Shown here piece by piece: positions 10,990-20,872 of a stretch of DNA of 58,717 nucleotides. This stretch comes from Carnobacterium divergens (lineage in GTDB: Bacteria; Bacillota; Bacilli; Lactobacillales; Carnobacteriaceae), in assembly GCF_900258435.1 (NCBI RefSeq), contig NZ_LT992558.1:13218-71934 (forward strand), written 5' to 3'. The position numbers and the translations under genes are program-made. A model generated the notes under the pieces. The model was given only the letters and a program-made list of their open reading frames with translations. It was not told where the DNA came from and ran no database searches. Position 1 is the first letter of the stretch; the number at the start of each line of letters is the position of its first letter.

Positions 10990-12047
10990 GGTTGTTCCCT
11001 CTTTTCTTCTGCTTTTATTTTTTGCCAAAGTTTATCTAATTCTTCGATTGTATTGATTTCCACGCCATCAAAAACATGGGGGTGTCTTCTGCGCAATTTT
11101 TTGTTCAGTGTTGTGAGGACATCTTCTAATGTGAAGTAGCCTTCTCTTTCGCCAAATCCTGTGTGATACAAGACTTGCATTAAGACGTCGCCTAATTCTT
11201 CAATGGTGTTTTCTGTATCTTCATTTTCAATGGCTTGAATTAATTCTGCGGTTTCCTCTTTTAAATAAGGAATCAAGGTCTCATGGGTTTGTTCTTGAAT
11301 CCAAATGTCGCCATTTTCTCCTGTAATAGCATCCATATAGGTTTGCAAGGTAGCAAATGAAGCAACCCGCTCGTCTAATGCTAACGGAGGAACGTAAAGG
11401 GACGTTAAATTATGGACGCCTTCCATTCGATCGATTTCGTATAAAGGCAACCAGTCAATTTGTTCCTCTTTACTTCCTGCTGAATGAACGAGTGCCACTT
11501 GATGATCGTCTGGATAGATTTCCATTAAGGTCAATTTCACATCACTTGCGATAAATTCATTAAACACTTGCATGATAATAACGTGTTGACTCATTTGAAC
11601 CTCATCTTGTCTTAAAGCTAGTGCGTCTAATAATTGAAAGCCTTCAACTGGATCTATCTTCACTGCTTGAAAGAAATCGTCTAAGAAGCTTTTTCCGCCT
11701 TTAATTGTCACTTGGATGCCTTTTGTGTTTGCTAGCAATAATTGAACTGATTTTTCAGCGACCATTGGATGGCCTGGTACGGCATAGACAATTGGTTTTT
11801 CTGTTTTTTGCGCACTATCAATTAATTTTTCGACAATGGTTTCATAGACATTTTCAAATTGGTCGTTTGCTTCATAAATCTCATCAAAGGAGGTGAATTG
11901 AAGATTTTCTTCTTCTAAATTCGCAACAACTGGATGTAATTTTGTTCGTAAATAAACAGGGTAATCTGCTTTTAATAGTTGATAGACGCCAAAAGGCAAC
12001 TGCTCTATATCTCCTGGGCCTAAACCAACAACAAGGATTTCTCCCAT
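10986..12047 (-). CDS. Tetrapyrrole methylase/MazG fusion (YabN-like)
   Basis: Two fused domains. Residues about 1-215 form a SAM-dependent tetrapyrrole methylase-like fold ([27 protein letters not shown]). Residues about 250-335 form a MazG NTP pyrophosphohydrolase domain with the metal-binding [14 protein letters not shown] and [14 protein letters not shown], then [10 protein letters not shown]. MazG enzymes clean up non-canonical NTPs or lower (p)ppGpp precursor pools; the role of the methylase half is unknown. At 353 aa it is shorter than Bacillus YabN, with a single MazG domain. It lies 9 bp after the flippase gene and overlaps rqcP, so it is part of the spoVB-mazG-rqcP-divIC operon. Confidence 0.9.
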   Translation of the reverse strand: MGEILVVGLGPGDIEQLPFGVYQLLKADYPVYLRTKLHPVVANLEEENLQFTSFDEIYEANDQFENVYETIVEKLIDSAQKTEKPIVYAVPGHPMVAEKSVQLLLANTKGIQVTIKGGKSFLDDFFQAVKIDPVEGFQLLDALALRQDEVQMSQHVIIMQVFNEFIASDVKLTLMEIYPDDHQVALVHSAGSKEEQIDWLPLYEIDRMEGVHNLTSLYVPPLALDERVASFATLQTYMDAITGENGDIWIQEQTHETLIPYLKEETAELIQAIENEDTENTIEELGDVLMQVLYHTGFGEREGYFTLEDVLTTLNKKLRRRHPHVFDGVEINTIEELDKLWQKIKAEEKREQP

Positions 12048-12056
12048 AATAACTTC

Positions 12057-13652
12057 CTACTTTCTTAATAGCTTTTTGCCAAAGGGCATGTAGAGCCATT
12101 CTCTAATTGTAAACAGTTTCCACTTTAAAATACTAAAGCCAAAGATACTGACTCCGACAATTATTCCAATGAAAGTGACTAGAATTGCGCCACTTCGTCC
12201 GGAAAATAGTGGGAATAAACTTAAAAATAGCACTGTCAGTAAGACAACAAATGTCATCACCCAACAACATAATACTAATTTTACCAAAAATCCGCCACGT
12301 AAGATACTCCCTTTAAGTGCAACAGGAGAACCGATCCATAGGCAACTTAAAATAACCGCTAAACTCATGACTGTTGCTAGACTTGCTCCTAGTGTTCCAA
12401 AAGCCTTCACCAAAAGATCGTTAAATAAAACTTTGACTACCAAACCGACTAGAAGGGCAATCATTGCTAAACGGTGTTGGTTGCGACTTTGTAAAATAGC
12501 ATTGTACGCCCCAATTAACGATGCCAAAATGATTGATAGCAGGTAGATGCTTAAAACACCATTTCCTGCTCGATCGCCAAATAAAACATGGTTAATATAA
12601 GGCAATAAAACCAACATTCCAGAGGTCGCCGCCATCGCAAAAGCTGTCGTAATCCTAAGAAGCGAAACGGCTGTACGCTGGAATTCAAATTCTCTTTTTG
12701 AAACATAATAATTACTTAGCATTGGTACCAAGCTAGCTGCGAACCCCGTTCCCACAACCATTCCTAATTGAACAAGCGGTTGTCCGCGGTCATAAATTCC
12801 TTTTAAGTTCTTCGCTACGTCAGGGGAAATTCCACTTAAGGTCATCCCTTTGTATAACGTAAAGGAGTCAATTAACTGCAATAAAATCAACATCGCACTT
12901 AAAATACAAATAGCTGTTCCTTCTGTCAAAAAACGATAAAGCAAGGTTGAATAGCTTGTTGGTTGATACAATTCTTCGTTTCCTTGTTTTTCAAAAGCTG
13001 GCGCTATGACACTTGCTTCTTTTTTTACATAATAATAATAAGCTAATACCAGCAACGCTGCGATTCCTGCAATCCACGCGCTACTCATCGCAATGGTTCC
13101 CATTTGATAGTCTGTCCAGCCTAATTTCAGATAGAGAAAAGCAGCGATCAAAATCACCGCAACGCGTACAACCTGTTCAACCACTTGAGATACGGCAGTA
13201 GGCAGCATGCGATAGGTTCCTTGAAAGTACCCTCGCCAAACAACTAAAAAAGGCATACATAGAAACATCCAGGAAACCGCTTGGACGAGGGGTGTTAGTC
13301 CGCTGTCTCCCATTAAACTTGCAATTTTTCCAGCAAAACCATAGATTCCAGCAAATAACACGATTGAAAAAATGCTTAGAATGACGAAAGTTCGTTTGAG
13401 TAATTCTTTTTGACTGCTCTGTGACTTTCTTTCTGCTACTAATTTTGATAAAAAGATTGGAAAGCCTGATAAAGCAAAGGTCATGCCGATTCCATAGAGT
13501 GGGTAAACTTGCTGATACACGTAGAATCCTGTATTTCCTACCATATTTTGGAAAGGAACACGGTAAACGGCGCTTAGTATTTTAGCAATTAATGAAGCTA
13601 CAGATAAAATCACTGCGCCATTCATCATATGCTTCATTTGTTTATTTCCCAT
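12057..13652 (-). CDS. MOP-superfamily lipid flippase, SpoVB/YabM-like
   Basis: Polytopic membrane protein of 531 aa with about 14 predicted TM helices, starting MMNGAVILSVASLIAKILSAVYRVPFQNMVG, characteristic of the SpoVB/YabM branch of polysaccharide (lipid-linked precursor) exporters. A cytoplasmic stretch (EKQGNEELYQPTSYS) lies mid-protein. It likely moves an undecaprenyl-linked wall or envelope precursor; the substrate cannot be told from sequence. AGGTG lies 6 nt before the ATG. Position after mfd and before mazG is conserved in Bacilli. Confidence 0.9.
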   Translation of the reverse strand: MGNKQMKHMMNGAVILSVASLIAKILSAVYRVPFQNMVGNTGFYVYQQVYPLYGIGMTFALSGFPIFLSKLVAERKSQSSQKELLKRTFVILSIFSIVLFAGIYGFAGKIASLMGDSGLTPLVQAVSWMFLCMPFLVVWRGYFQGTYRMLPTAVSQVVEQVVRVAVILIAAFLYLKLGWTDYQMGTIAMSSAWIAGIAALLVLAYYYYVKKEASVIAPAFEKQGNEELYQPTSYSTLLYRFLTEGTAICILSAMLILLQLIDSFTLYKGMTLSGISPDVAKNLKGIYDRGQPLVQLGMVVGTGFAASLVPMLSNYYVSKREFEFQRTAVSLLRITTAFAMAATSGMLVLLPYINHVLFGDRAGNGVLSIYLLSIILASLIGAYNAILQSRNQHRLAMIALLVGLVVKVLFNDLLVKAFGTLGASLATVMSLAVILSCLWIGSPVALKGSILRGGFLVKLVLCCWVMTFVVLLTVLFLSLFPLFSGRSGAILVTFIGIIVGVSIFGFSILKWKLFTIREWLYMPFGKKLLRK

Positions 13653-13752
13653 TTATACACCTACATTCGTTAAGTCTTAAAATAAATTTTGACTTTCGTT
13701 CTTTTTATCGAATTATACGTTTAACTTCTTAAGAAAAGCTGAAGTTTCTGCT

Positions 13753-16700
13753 TTATTTTTCAGATGCTTCACTTTTTTCTACGAAGTAAGCTGCAACATT
13801 TGCTGCAAATTTTTGCAAATAATCTAACCATTGATAGGTTGGCTCATTGTTTAATTGGAAGGTTACGACTAATTTTTCTTTTTTAACAGCGACATTCGCT
13901 CTTAATGGAATATCCCCCAGTGCTTTGAATACTTCTTCAGCTGGCAATTTTTCAGTGCCGGATTGAGAAAGAGTGACGTCAATTTGATTGTTGGTACGTT
14001 TAATAAATTCAATTAAGGCTTTTTCGCTATGCATTTTCATTAGTCCAATTGATAGTAAATCCGCTACTTCATCTGGATACTCGCCAAATCGGTCAATTAA
14101 ATCATCTTGTAGCATAGTATATTCTTCTAAGTCTTTTAATTCACGAATGCGTTTATAGATTTCAATTTTTTGACGTTCATCTTCAATATACGTGCTTGGT
14201 AAATAGGCATTGATCGCCAAATCAATTTCAACTTGTGTTTTTTCTTCTTTAACTTCTTCGCCACGTTTTCGCATCACGGCTTCACTTAGCATTTCAGAAT
14301 ACAAGTCAAATCCGACGGAATCAATAAAGCCATGTTGTTGTGCACCTAGTAAATTTCCTGCCCCACGGATGGATAAATCGCGCATCGCGATCTTAAAACC
14401 TGAACCTAACTCGGTAAAGTCTTTGATGGCTTGCAGTCGTTTTTCGCTGACTTCATTTAGTACTTTGTTTGCTTGATACATGAAATAGGCGTAGGCGACT
14501 CTGTTGCTTCGGCCCACTCGTCCTCTTAGTTGATAGAGTTGAGACAAGCCCATATGATCGGCATTTTCAACAAATAAGGTGTTCACATTTGGGATATCAA
14601 CGCCGGTTTCGATAATCGTCGTCGTTACGAGAACATCGTATTCGCCTTCAACGAACTGGTATAAAATACTTTCCAACTGTCCTTCTGTCATTTGACCATG
14701 TGCATAGGCAATTTTAGCATCTGGAACGAGCATTTGCAGCTCATCTACCTTTTTCTCAATTGTTTCAACACGATTGTAGAGATAAAAGACTTGCCCGCCA
14801 CGTGTCAGCTCTCGCTCGATGGCTTCGCGAATAGCCCCTGGGTTTTGCTCCATCACGTAAGTTTGAACAGGGTAGCGATTTGCTGGTGGTGTTTCGATAA
14901 CTGATAAATCGCGTACGCCTAGCATTGACATGTGTAAGGTTCTTGGAATTGGTGTTGCGGTTAACGTTAGCACGTCTACTTGTGATTTTAACTGTTTTAA
15001 TTTTTCTTTGTGCTTCACGCCAAATCGTTGTTCTTCATCGACTACTAATAAACCTAAATCATGAAAATCAATGTCTTTTGAAAGGATTCGGTGAGTACCG
15101 ATGACGACATCTACTTTCCCTGTTTTAATGCCTGCAATTGTTTCCGTTTGTTGTTTTTTCGTTCTAAAACGACTTAATAATCCTATCTCAATTGGAAAAT
15201 CTTCAAATCGGGTAATAAGACTTTCATAATGTTGCTGAGCTAGGATGGTTGTTGGGACTAAGAATGCGGCTTGTTTGCCATCTTGTACGGCCTTAAAAAT
15301 AGCACGCATAGCGACTTCGGTTTTTCCGTATCCTACATCTCCAACTAATAGGCGATCCATTGGCTTTTTCTTTTCCATATCGTGTTTGATTTCAGCTGCA
15401 CTGCGTAGTTGATCGTCGGTTTCTGAGTAGGGAAAGGCATTTTCAAATTCAACTTGATAGCCATCATCTGGTGAGAAGGCATACCCTACTTCGGATTCTC
15501 TGGCTGCGTATAACTCAATCAAATCATCGGCAATGTCTTCTATTTTAGCGGCTACTTTTTTCTTCGTTTTCGCCCACTCTGCGCCTCCTAATTTATTGAT
15601 TTTCGGAGTTTTCGCTTCAGAGGAAACGTATTTTTGCAGTAAGTTAATTTGAGTTACGGGAATAAACAGCTTGGCATCGTCTTTGTAGATCACTGACATA
15701 TAATCTTGATGAATGCCATTGATTTCAAGAGTTTCCATTCCAGTGTATTTTCCGATTCCGTGATTGACATGGACGACAAAATCACCTGGGTTTAACTCGG
15801 TGTAGCTTTTTAAACGCTCTGCATTGGATAAGGTTTGTCTGCGTGCAGTTTTTTTCGTCACCTTATTAAACATTTCCCGTTCATTTAGGACAACAATTTT
15901 TTCTTTTGGCAATTCAAATCCGTTGTGGATTTCGCCTGTGGTAATTTGAACGAGTCCTGTTTCTAATTTTTTAGGTTTAACGACTTTGCTTACTATTTCA
16001 AAATCTTTAAAGGTTTGATGGACTTTTTTAGCGCGTTCGTTGTCTGGAACCATTACGATAATCGTATTTTTTTGCTTCGTCCAGCGTTCCATTTCTGTTT
16101 TTAATAGAGGCATTTGGCCAAAAAATTGTTGCATACTTCGATATTGGAAGGGATGAATTTGAGAAAATCGAAGATTTCCCATACCTTTTTGAAATAGAGA
16201 GAAGTATAGAATGTCTTGTTCTTGATTTTTCATTACGCTTCTTAATTCATTTGAAAAGACTTGATCTCGTAAAATTTTGCGTTCCGCTAACTTATTCGTC
16301 ATCCATTCCGCTTCTTCTTCAACTAGGCGACGTTCAGTCTCTAAGATCCGTGGGTATTCGTCCATAATGATTAAGCTGTTTTTATGAATATACTCAAGTA
16401 CAGTTGTATGTTTTGGATAGACAAAATCGGTATACATCACTAACTTATCCGTTGGCTCGCCTTTATCAAAAGCATCCACGATTGGGCTTAGCTGTTGATG
16501 GAAAATTTCTTTTTCACTTGCATCCATAATTAAATCATGGTTTCGTTCAACCGCTTCACTAAATGCTGTTGCGCCTTTTTGTAGGAGCTCTTTGGTAAAC
16601 AAGACATCTGTTGCAGGCAAAATAGTGATTTTGTCAATGTTTTCAATTGAGCGTTGGGTATCTGCTTCAAAATAGCGTAGGGAGTCGATTTCGGTATCGA

Positions 16701-17286
16701 ATAAATCAACTCGGATAGGGTGTTCTTCTGTTAATGGGTAGATATCGACAATCCCACCACGAATGCTAAATTCGCCTGGTTTCCCTACTAAATGCTCTCT
16801 TGTATAGCCCATATTCACTAATTGTTCAGCTAAATGGGTTGGATCTAATTCGCCACCTTGTTTCATTTTAAATCTTGCTGCTTTCCAAATTTCTTTTGGT
16901 GGCAATAGCTTACGAACGCCGGATAATGGAATAATAATGATGCCTTTTTTACCTGACAGCAAGAAATCTAATGTGGCTACCCGCTCTGCTCGGTATTCAG
17001 GGGACGAGACGGACATTTCTGCTTGAATCATTTCATCTACAGGAAATAAATGTAGTTGGTCTTCTGGAACAAATCCTGAAAAATCTTCAATCAGTTGACT
17101 GGCATGAAATAAATTGTGCGCGACGATAACAATCGGTTTTTTCTTTTGTTCTAAAATCGTACTGATGACTAGTGTTCTTGCGGATCCTGATAAACCCGTA
17201 ACTAATTGAACCGTATTTTGACCAATCGATTCAAGTAAATTGGCTATATCAGGAGTCGTTGCTAAGAGTTGTTTGATATCACTCAT
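13753..17286 (-). CDS. mfd: Transcription-repair coupling factor
   Basis: DNA translocase that removes stalled RNA polymerase and recruits UvrA. Domains in order: UvrB-homology region with RGGIVDIYPL (about residues 20-290), CarD-like RNA polymerase-interacting domain (GDFVVHVNHGIGKYTGMETL, about 500-570), then RecG-type helicase with Walker A GDVGYGKTE, the DEEQ box DEEQRFGVKHK, TATPIPRTLHMSM, IETGVDIPN and RGRVGRSNRVAYAY, ending in the TRCF autoinhibitory domain. 1177 aa is the full expected length and all motifs are intact. Confidence 0.97.
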   Translation of the reverse strand: MSDIKQLLATTPDIANLLESIGQNTVQLVTGLSGSARTLVISTILEQKKKPIVIVAHNLFHASQLIEDFSGFVPEDQLHLFPVDEMIQAEMSVSSPEYRAERVATLDFLLSGKKGIIIIPLSGVRKLLPPKEIWKAARFKMKQGGELDPTHLAEQLVNMGYTREHLVGKPGEFSIRGGIVDIYPLTEEHPIRVDLFDTEIDSLRYFEADTQRSIENIDKITILPATDVLFTKELLQKGATAFSEAVERNHDLIMDASEKEIFHQQLSPIVDAFDKGEPTDKLVMYTDFVYPKHTTVLEYIHKNSLIIMDEYPRILETERRLVEEEAEWMTNKLAERKILRDQVFSNELRSVMKNQEQDILYFSLFQKGMGNLRFSQIHPFQYRSMQQFFGQMPLLKTEMERWTKQKNTIIVMVPDNERAKKVHQTFKDFEIVSKVVKPKKLETGLVQITTGEIHNGFELPKEKIVVLNEREMFNKVTKKTARRQTLSNAERLKSYTELNPGDFVVHVNHGIGKYTGMETLEINGIHQDYMSVIYKDDAKLFIPVTQINLLQKYVSSEAKTPKINKLGGAEWAKTKKKVAAKIEDIADDLIELYAARESEVGYAFSPDDGYQVEFENAFPYSETDDQLRSAAEIKHDMEKKKPMDRLLVGDVGYGKTEVAMRAIFKAVQDGKQAAFLVPTTILAQQHYESLITRFEDFPIEIGLLSRFRTKKQQTETIAGIKTGKVDVVIGTHRILSKDIDFHDLGLLVVDEEQRFGVKHKEKLKQLKSQVDVLTLTATPIPRTLHMSMLGVRDLSVIETPPANRYPVQTYVMEQNPGAIREAIERELTRGGQVFYLYNRVETIEKKVDELQMLVPDAKIAYAHGQMTEGQLESILYQFVEGEYDVLVTTTIIETGVDIPNVNTLFVENADHMGLSQLYQLRGRVGRSNRVAYAYFMYQANKVLNEVSEKRLQAIKDFTELGSGFKIAMRDLSIRGAGNLLGAQQHGFIDSVGFDLYSEMLSEAVMRKRGEEVKEEKTQVEIDLAINAYLPSTYIEDERQKIEIYKRIRELKDLEEYTMLQDDLIDRFGEYPDEVADLLSIGLMKMHSEKALIEFIKRTNNQIDVTLSQSGTEKLPAEEVFKALGDIPLRANVAVKKEKLVVTFQLNNEPTYQWLDYLQKFAANVAAYFVEKSEASEK

Positions 17287-17324
17287 TTAAATGCTCCTTT
17301 TGTTTTATTATTTCTAAGTAAGGG

Positions 17325-17354
17325 AAAAGAAGCTCAGAATTTCTCTCAGCTTCT
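17325..17354 (-). terminator. Hairpin between pth and mfd
   Basis: Minus strand: AGAAGCTGAG pairs with CTGAGCTTCT with one mismatch, followed by TTTCCC. It probably limits read-through from pth into mfd. Confidence 0.55.
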
Positions 17355-17379
17355 ACTTCTTTATTGGTTGTTTTTATAA

Positions 17380-17949
17380 TTATGCTTTTTTATTAAATTC
17401 GTTCATGGTTTCTAGAAAAGTATGACCTTCTACCCAATATCTGATTGCTTTTGCACTGTCTTTGACGGCAAATAACATCTCTTCATGTACTTCTTTTGGA
17501 AAATTGCTTAAAACATGGTTAATTACGGTTTGCCCTTTGACTGGACGATCAATTCCGATGCGAATTCGATTAAATTCAGATGTACCTAGGTGCTGAATCA
17601 AGCTCTTGATGCCATTATGACCTCCCGCACTGCCTTTTTGACGAAGACGAATCTTGCCTGTTGGTAAGTCTAAATCATCATAGACAACAACCAAATCGTC
17701 TATTCCTAAATTGAAATAATCCATTAACGGTCGAACAGATCTGCCTGAATCGTTCATAAAGGTTTGTGGTTTAACAAGAATAACTTTTTCAGTTCCAATA
17801 AAGGCTTCTGCGTAAACTGCTTCAAATTTACTTTTATTGAATGTAAGACCTTCTTGAAAGGCTAGTTCATCCATTGTGATAAAGCCTATATTATGTTTTG
17901 TACCGGTATATTTAGCGCCTGGATTCCCCAAGCCAACAATCATTTTCAT
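17380..17949 (-). CDS. pth: Peptidyl-tRNA hydrolase
   Basis: Recycles peptidyl-tRNA released prematurely from ribosomes. Pth1 hallmarks: IVGLGNPGAKYTGTKHNIGF with the catalytic His in HNIGF, KPQTFMNDSG, VVYDDLDLP and KGSAGGHNGIKSLI. 189 aa, normal. AGG lies 7 nt before the ATG. Precedes mfd as in most Firmicutes. Confidence 0.96.
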   Translation of the reverse strand: MKMIVGLGNPGAKYTGTKHNIGFITMDELAFQEGLTFNKSKFEAVYAEAFIGTEKVILVKPQTFMNDSGRSVRPLMDYFNLGIDDLVVVYDDLDLPTGKIRLRQKGSAGGHNGIKSLIQHLGTSEFNRIRIGIDRPVKGQTVINHVLSNFPKEVHEEMLFAVKDSAKAIRYWVEGHTFLETMNEFNKKA

Positions 17950-18047
17950 TTTGTCGCCTCATTTTAATTATAATTTGGTTCTGAGCTTCTTTTTTTCCAC
18001 GCAAAAAAATGCTGCACGACTACTCGCCCAGTTGTGTTGCTTAAGAC

Positions 18048-18053
18048 AGTATA
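18048..18053 (-). promoter_or_regulatory. Putative pth promoter (extended -10)
   Basis: Minus strand TATACT preceded by TGG (extended -10). No good -35 at 17 bp. The leader between here and pth contains an imperfect GC-rich stem (18010-18042) followed by a T7 run. Otherwise nothing is seen between 17950 and 18184. Confidence 0.45.
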
Positions 18054-18184
18054 CCATATTTGCAAAGAGATAAGGAAACACTCTTCTTTTTCCATTAAAA
18101 TTTAACAAATTCGTGACATTTTGTTCCCTTTCTAAAAAAACAGTTGATTTCCTAAGCATCCTTCATTAATATTTTCTCATAAAA

Positions 18185-18193
18185 TGCTATACT
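18185..18193 (+). promoter_or_regulatory. Putative ldh promoter (extended -10)
   Basis: TGC followed by TATACT at 18188-18193. No convincing -35, so the extended -10 would dominate. I looked for a Rex palindrome in 18060-18230 and saw no convincing one. Confidence 0.5.
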
Positions 18194-18210
18194 GAATTTG
18201 ATTAAAATAA

Positions 18211-19200
<990 letters not shown>

Positions 19201-19241
19201 AAAAATTGCTAACTATGACTGTTACTATAATTAAATAAAAC

Positions 19242-19280
19242 AAAAAAAGAGTCAGATTTCAAAATCTGACTCTTTTTTTC
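19242..19280. terminator. Bidirectional terminator after ldh
   Basis: AAAAAAAGAGTCAGATTT pairs with AAATCTGACTCTTTTTTT. It serves ldh and probably also the convergent 19384-19743 gene. Confidence 0.9.
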
Positions 19281-19383
19281 TACAGCCTGAAAATTGGTTA
19301 GCAAAAATTAATAACGTTTGATTTATATTTCCATTTATTACTACTTTTTATTTAACCTATATGGGCATAGACACATTAATATA

Positions 19384-19743
19384 TCATTTTTCTATCTGAG
19401 GATACTTCAATTTTTTCATTTCCTCAGATGTTAATCCGCTACCACCCCATTTCCCCTCTAACAAATGTACTTTCCGAGAGTAGTATGCTTGGAATGATAC
19501 TCTGTTTTTTTCACAATGGTACTCATAATATACATCATGATCATCATTTAATACGAGAAATAAATTATATCCCCCTAATGTCCAATCTTTTTTTAATTCT
19601 TGGATAATGATATCCTCTTTTTTTATCCCTTGTTTATTCATATAATCATTTATTTGAACTTTTGCCTTATATCTATTCACTAAAATAAATCCAAAAATAA
19701 TTATTAAACCAATTAATAATGTTATAACTATTTTTTTTATCAC
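19384..19743 (-). CDS. DUF3139-like small membrane protein
   Basis: 119 aa with one N-terminal TM helix (IVITLLIGLIIIFGFILV, about 4-21) and a short extracytoplasmic domain. The pattern YMNKQGIKKEDI..KKDWTLGGY..VYYEYHCEKN fits the DUF3139 family as I remember it; the function is unknown. The start is a GTG preceded by GGAG at 7 nt. It lies 12 bp after the papain-like hydrolase gene and is surely co-transcribed. Both genes are AT-rich compared with the flanking housekeeping genes, suggesting accessory status. It could be an immunity or localisation partner of the secreted enzyme; that is inference. Confidence 0.7.
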   Translation of the reverse strand: MIKKIVITLLIGLIIIFGFILVNRYKAKVQINDYMNKQGIKKEDIIIQELKKDWTLGGYNLFLVLNDDHDVYYEYHCEKNRVSFQAYYSRKVHLLEGKWGGSGLTSEEMKKLKYPQIEK

Positions 19744-19755
19744 AATATCACTCCT

Positions 19756-20547
19756 TTAATAGATATGAATTAGAGACGGTCTATAGTTAGCATTAAATCG
19801 ATCCATAAGTCCATATGGGGTTACGATTCCACTAGAATTTTTCATAACTGGAACACTACCTGTCCCAAACCAATAGGCTTGAAAAACTAATTTAGAACAA
19901 TAAGAAGGATTCTTACTATATAACTGCGTAGTAATTGAATAAGAAGGAAAAATATTTTGATTTGCTGTACCATTAGTAGAAAAATAATTCCTATCAGCCC
20001 ATCTAGCCGCATTATCAGCAATGCCACTAGATGTGCGATATACCCTAACCCAACCTTTTCCTTTATACTCATTTACCCAAGCCTGTGAACTCATTTGGCG
20101 AGAAGTTCTTCCTGAACTAGGCATATCTAACACTTGGTTTTCGCCATTTGCTATTGCCGCATGACCTAAAAACCCTGCTGAACTAGTTCCATTAGTAACC
20201 AAAACATCCCCTCTCCTGATGTAAAAACCACTAGCCCATCCTCTCCCTTGAGGCTGTTCATTTACAGTTTCATTTGAATATTGACCGTAATTATTTAACT
20301 TAAGCCATTCAGAATAAGACAATGAATCCTCTATAATATTTTCAGTTTTTCCATCTTCATAAACCTTGTTAAATTCTTCATTATTTTTTTCGAAATTATC
20401 CAATGAAAGTTCTTCCGAATTAATATACCCTTCTTGAATTCCTTGGTTATAAAGCACCTCATAATTGCTTATTTCTTCAGCTGTTCCATATTGACCTCCA
20501 ACTAATAATACAAGTGACAAACTAAGTATCCCAACTAGCCTTTTCAT
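19756..20547 (-). CDS. Secreted permuted papain-like hydrolase (YiiX/NlpC-P60 type)
   Basis: About 263 aa. An N-terminal signal peptide (MKRLVGILSLSLVLLVGG, likely cleaved near GTA-EE) is followed by an acidic linker of about 75 residues and a catalytic domain. The domain starts with RRGDVLVTNG, has the GHAAIANG His box (His131 counting from the ATG at 20553) and later the YCSKLVFQAYW Cys box (Cys219). His before Cys is the order in circularly permuted papain-like enzymes such as YiiX/YebB. Likely substrates are peptidoglycan stem peptides, amides or lipids; not determinable here. I prefer the second ATG (20547) because AGGGG is 7 nt upstream of it. Own promoter at 20582-20609. Confidence 0.72.
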   Translation of the reverse strand: MKRLVGILSLSLVLLVGGQYGTAEEISNYEVLYNQGIQEGYINSEELSLDNFEKNNEEFNKVYEDGKTENIIEDSLSYSEWLKLNNYGQYSNETVNEQPQGRGWASGFYIRRGDVLVTNGTSSAGFLGHAAIANGENQVLDMPSSGRTSRQMSSQAWVNEYKGKGWVRVYRTSSGIADNAARWADRNYFSTNGTANQNIFPSYSITTQLYSKNPSYCSKLVFQAYWFGTGSVPVMKNSSGIVTPYGLMDRFNANYRPSLIHIY

Positions 20548-20562
20548 TTTCATACCCCTTTT

Positions 20563-20591
20563 AATTTATAATTTATTTCAAATTATAAATT
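20563..20591. repeat. 12-bp perfect inverted repeat over a promoter -10
   Basis: AATTTATAATTT (563-574 of this kb) and AAATTATAAATT (580-591) are perfect arms around a 5-nt centre. The right arm covers the -10 of the hydrolase promoter, so it is placed like an operator. Confidence 0.6.
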
Positions 20592-20609
20592 AATAAATAC
20601 CCCCGTCAA
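20582..20609 (-). promoter_or_regulatory. Promoter of the papain-like hydrolase operon
   Basis: Minus strand: -35 TTGACG (20604-20609), 16-bp spacer, -10 TATAAT (20582-20587). The -10 is embedded in the inverted repeat at 20563-20591. Confidence 0.75.
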
Positions 20610-20701
20610 TACAATTGTTATTTATCGAAAAACTAATTTTTTTTATTAATACGAGATTTTAATCCAATTAGATTAGTTTCCTCTTCCTGATAAGTTATTG
20701 A

Positions 20702-20816
20702 AAAAGTGGCTGAGACATAAGTCATAAAACAGCATGAAATGTTTATTTCATGCTGTTCCTTATTTTTTATTAACTTAATTTCCACTCAAAAATAGAGTTT
20801 TGTTCCAGCTACTTTT
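20702..20816. repeat. Nested inverted-repeat intergenic element
   Basis: Outer arms AAAAGTGGCTGAGACATAAG (from 20702) and the complement-matching GAGTTTTGTTCCAGCTACTT (from 20795) form an imperfect inverted repeat about 115 bp across. Inside is a perfect 13-bp hairpin, AACAGCATGAAAT, loop GTTT, ATTTCATGCTGTT (20728-20757), followed by a T-rich tract. GGCTGGGACA-like short repeats of this type are, from memory, dispersed in many Firmicutes genomes. The 20548-20872 gap holds this element and the hydrolase promoter, and no ORF I would support. Confidence 0.6.
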
Positions 20817-20872
20817 AAAATTGTATCAAAAAGTAGTTACATTTCCTCATTTTTCAACCTTGAATTTTCTAA

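Noticed and set aside
18060-18184. Rex or CcpA operator in front of ldh
   Set aside because: Only partial half-sites are seen; nothing matches the TTGTGA-N6-TCACAA dyad or a cre box.
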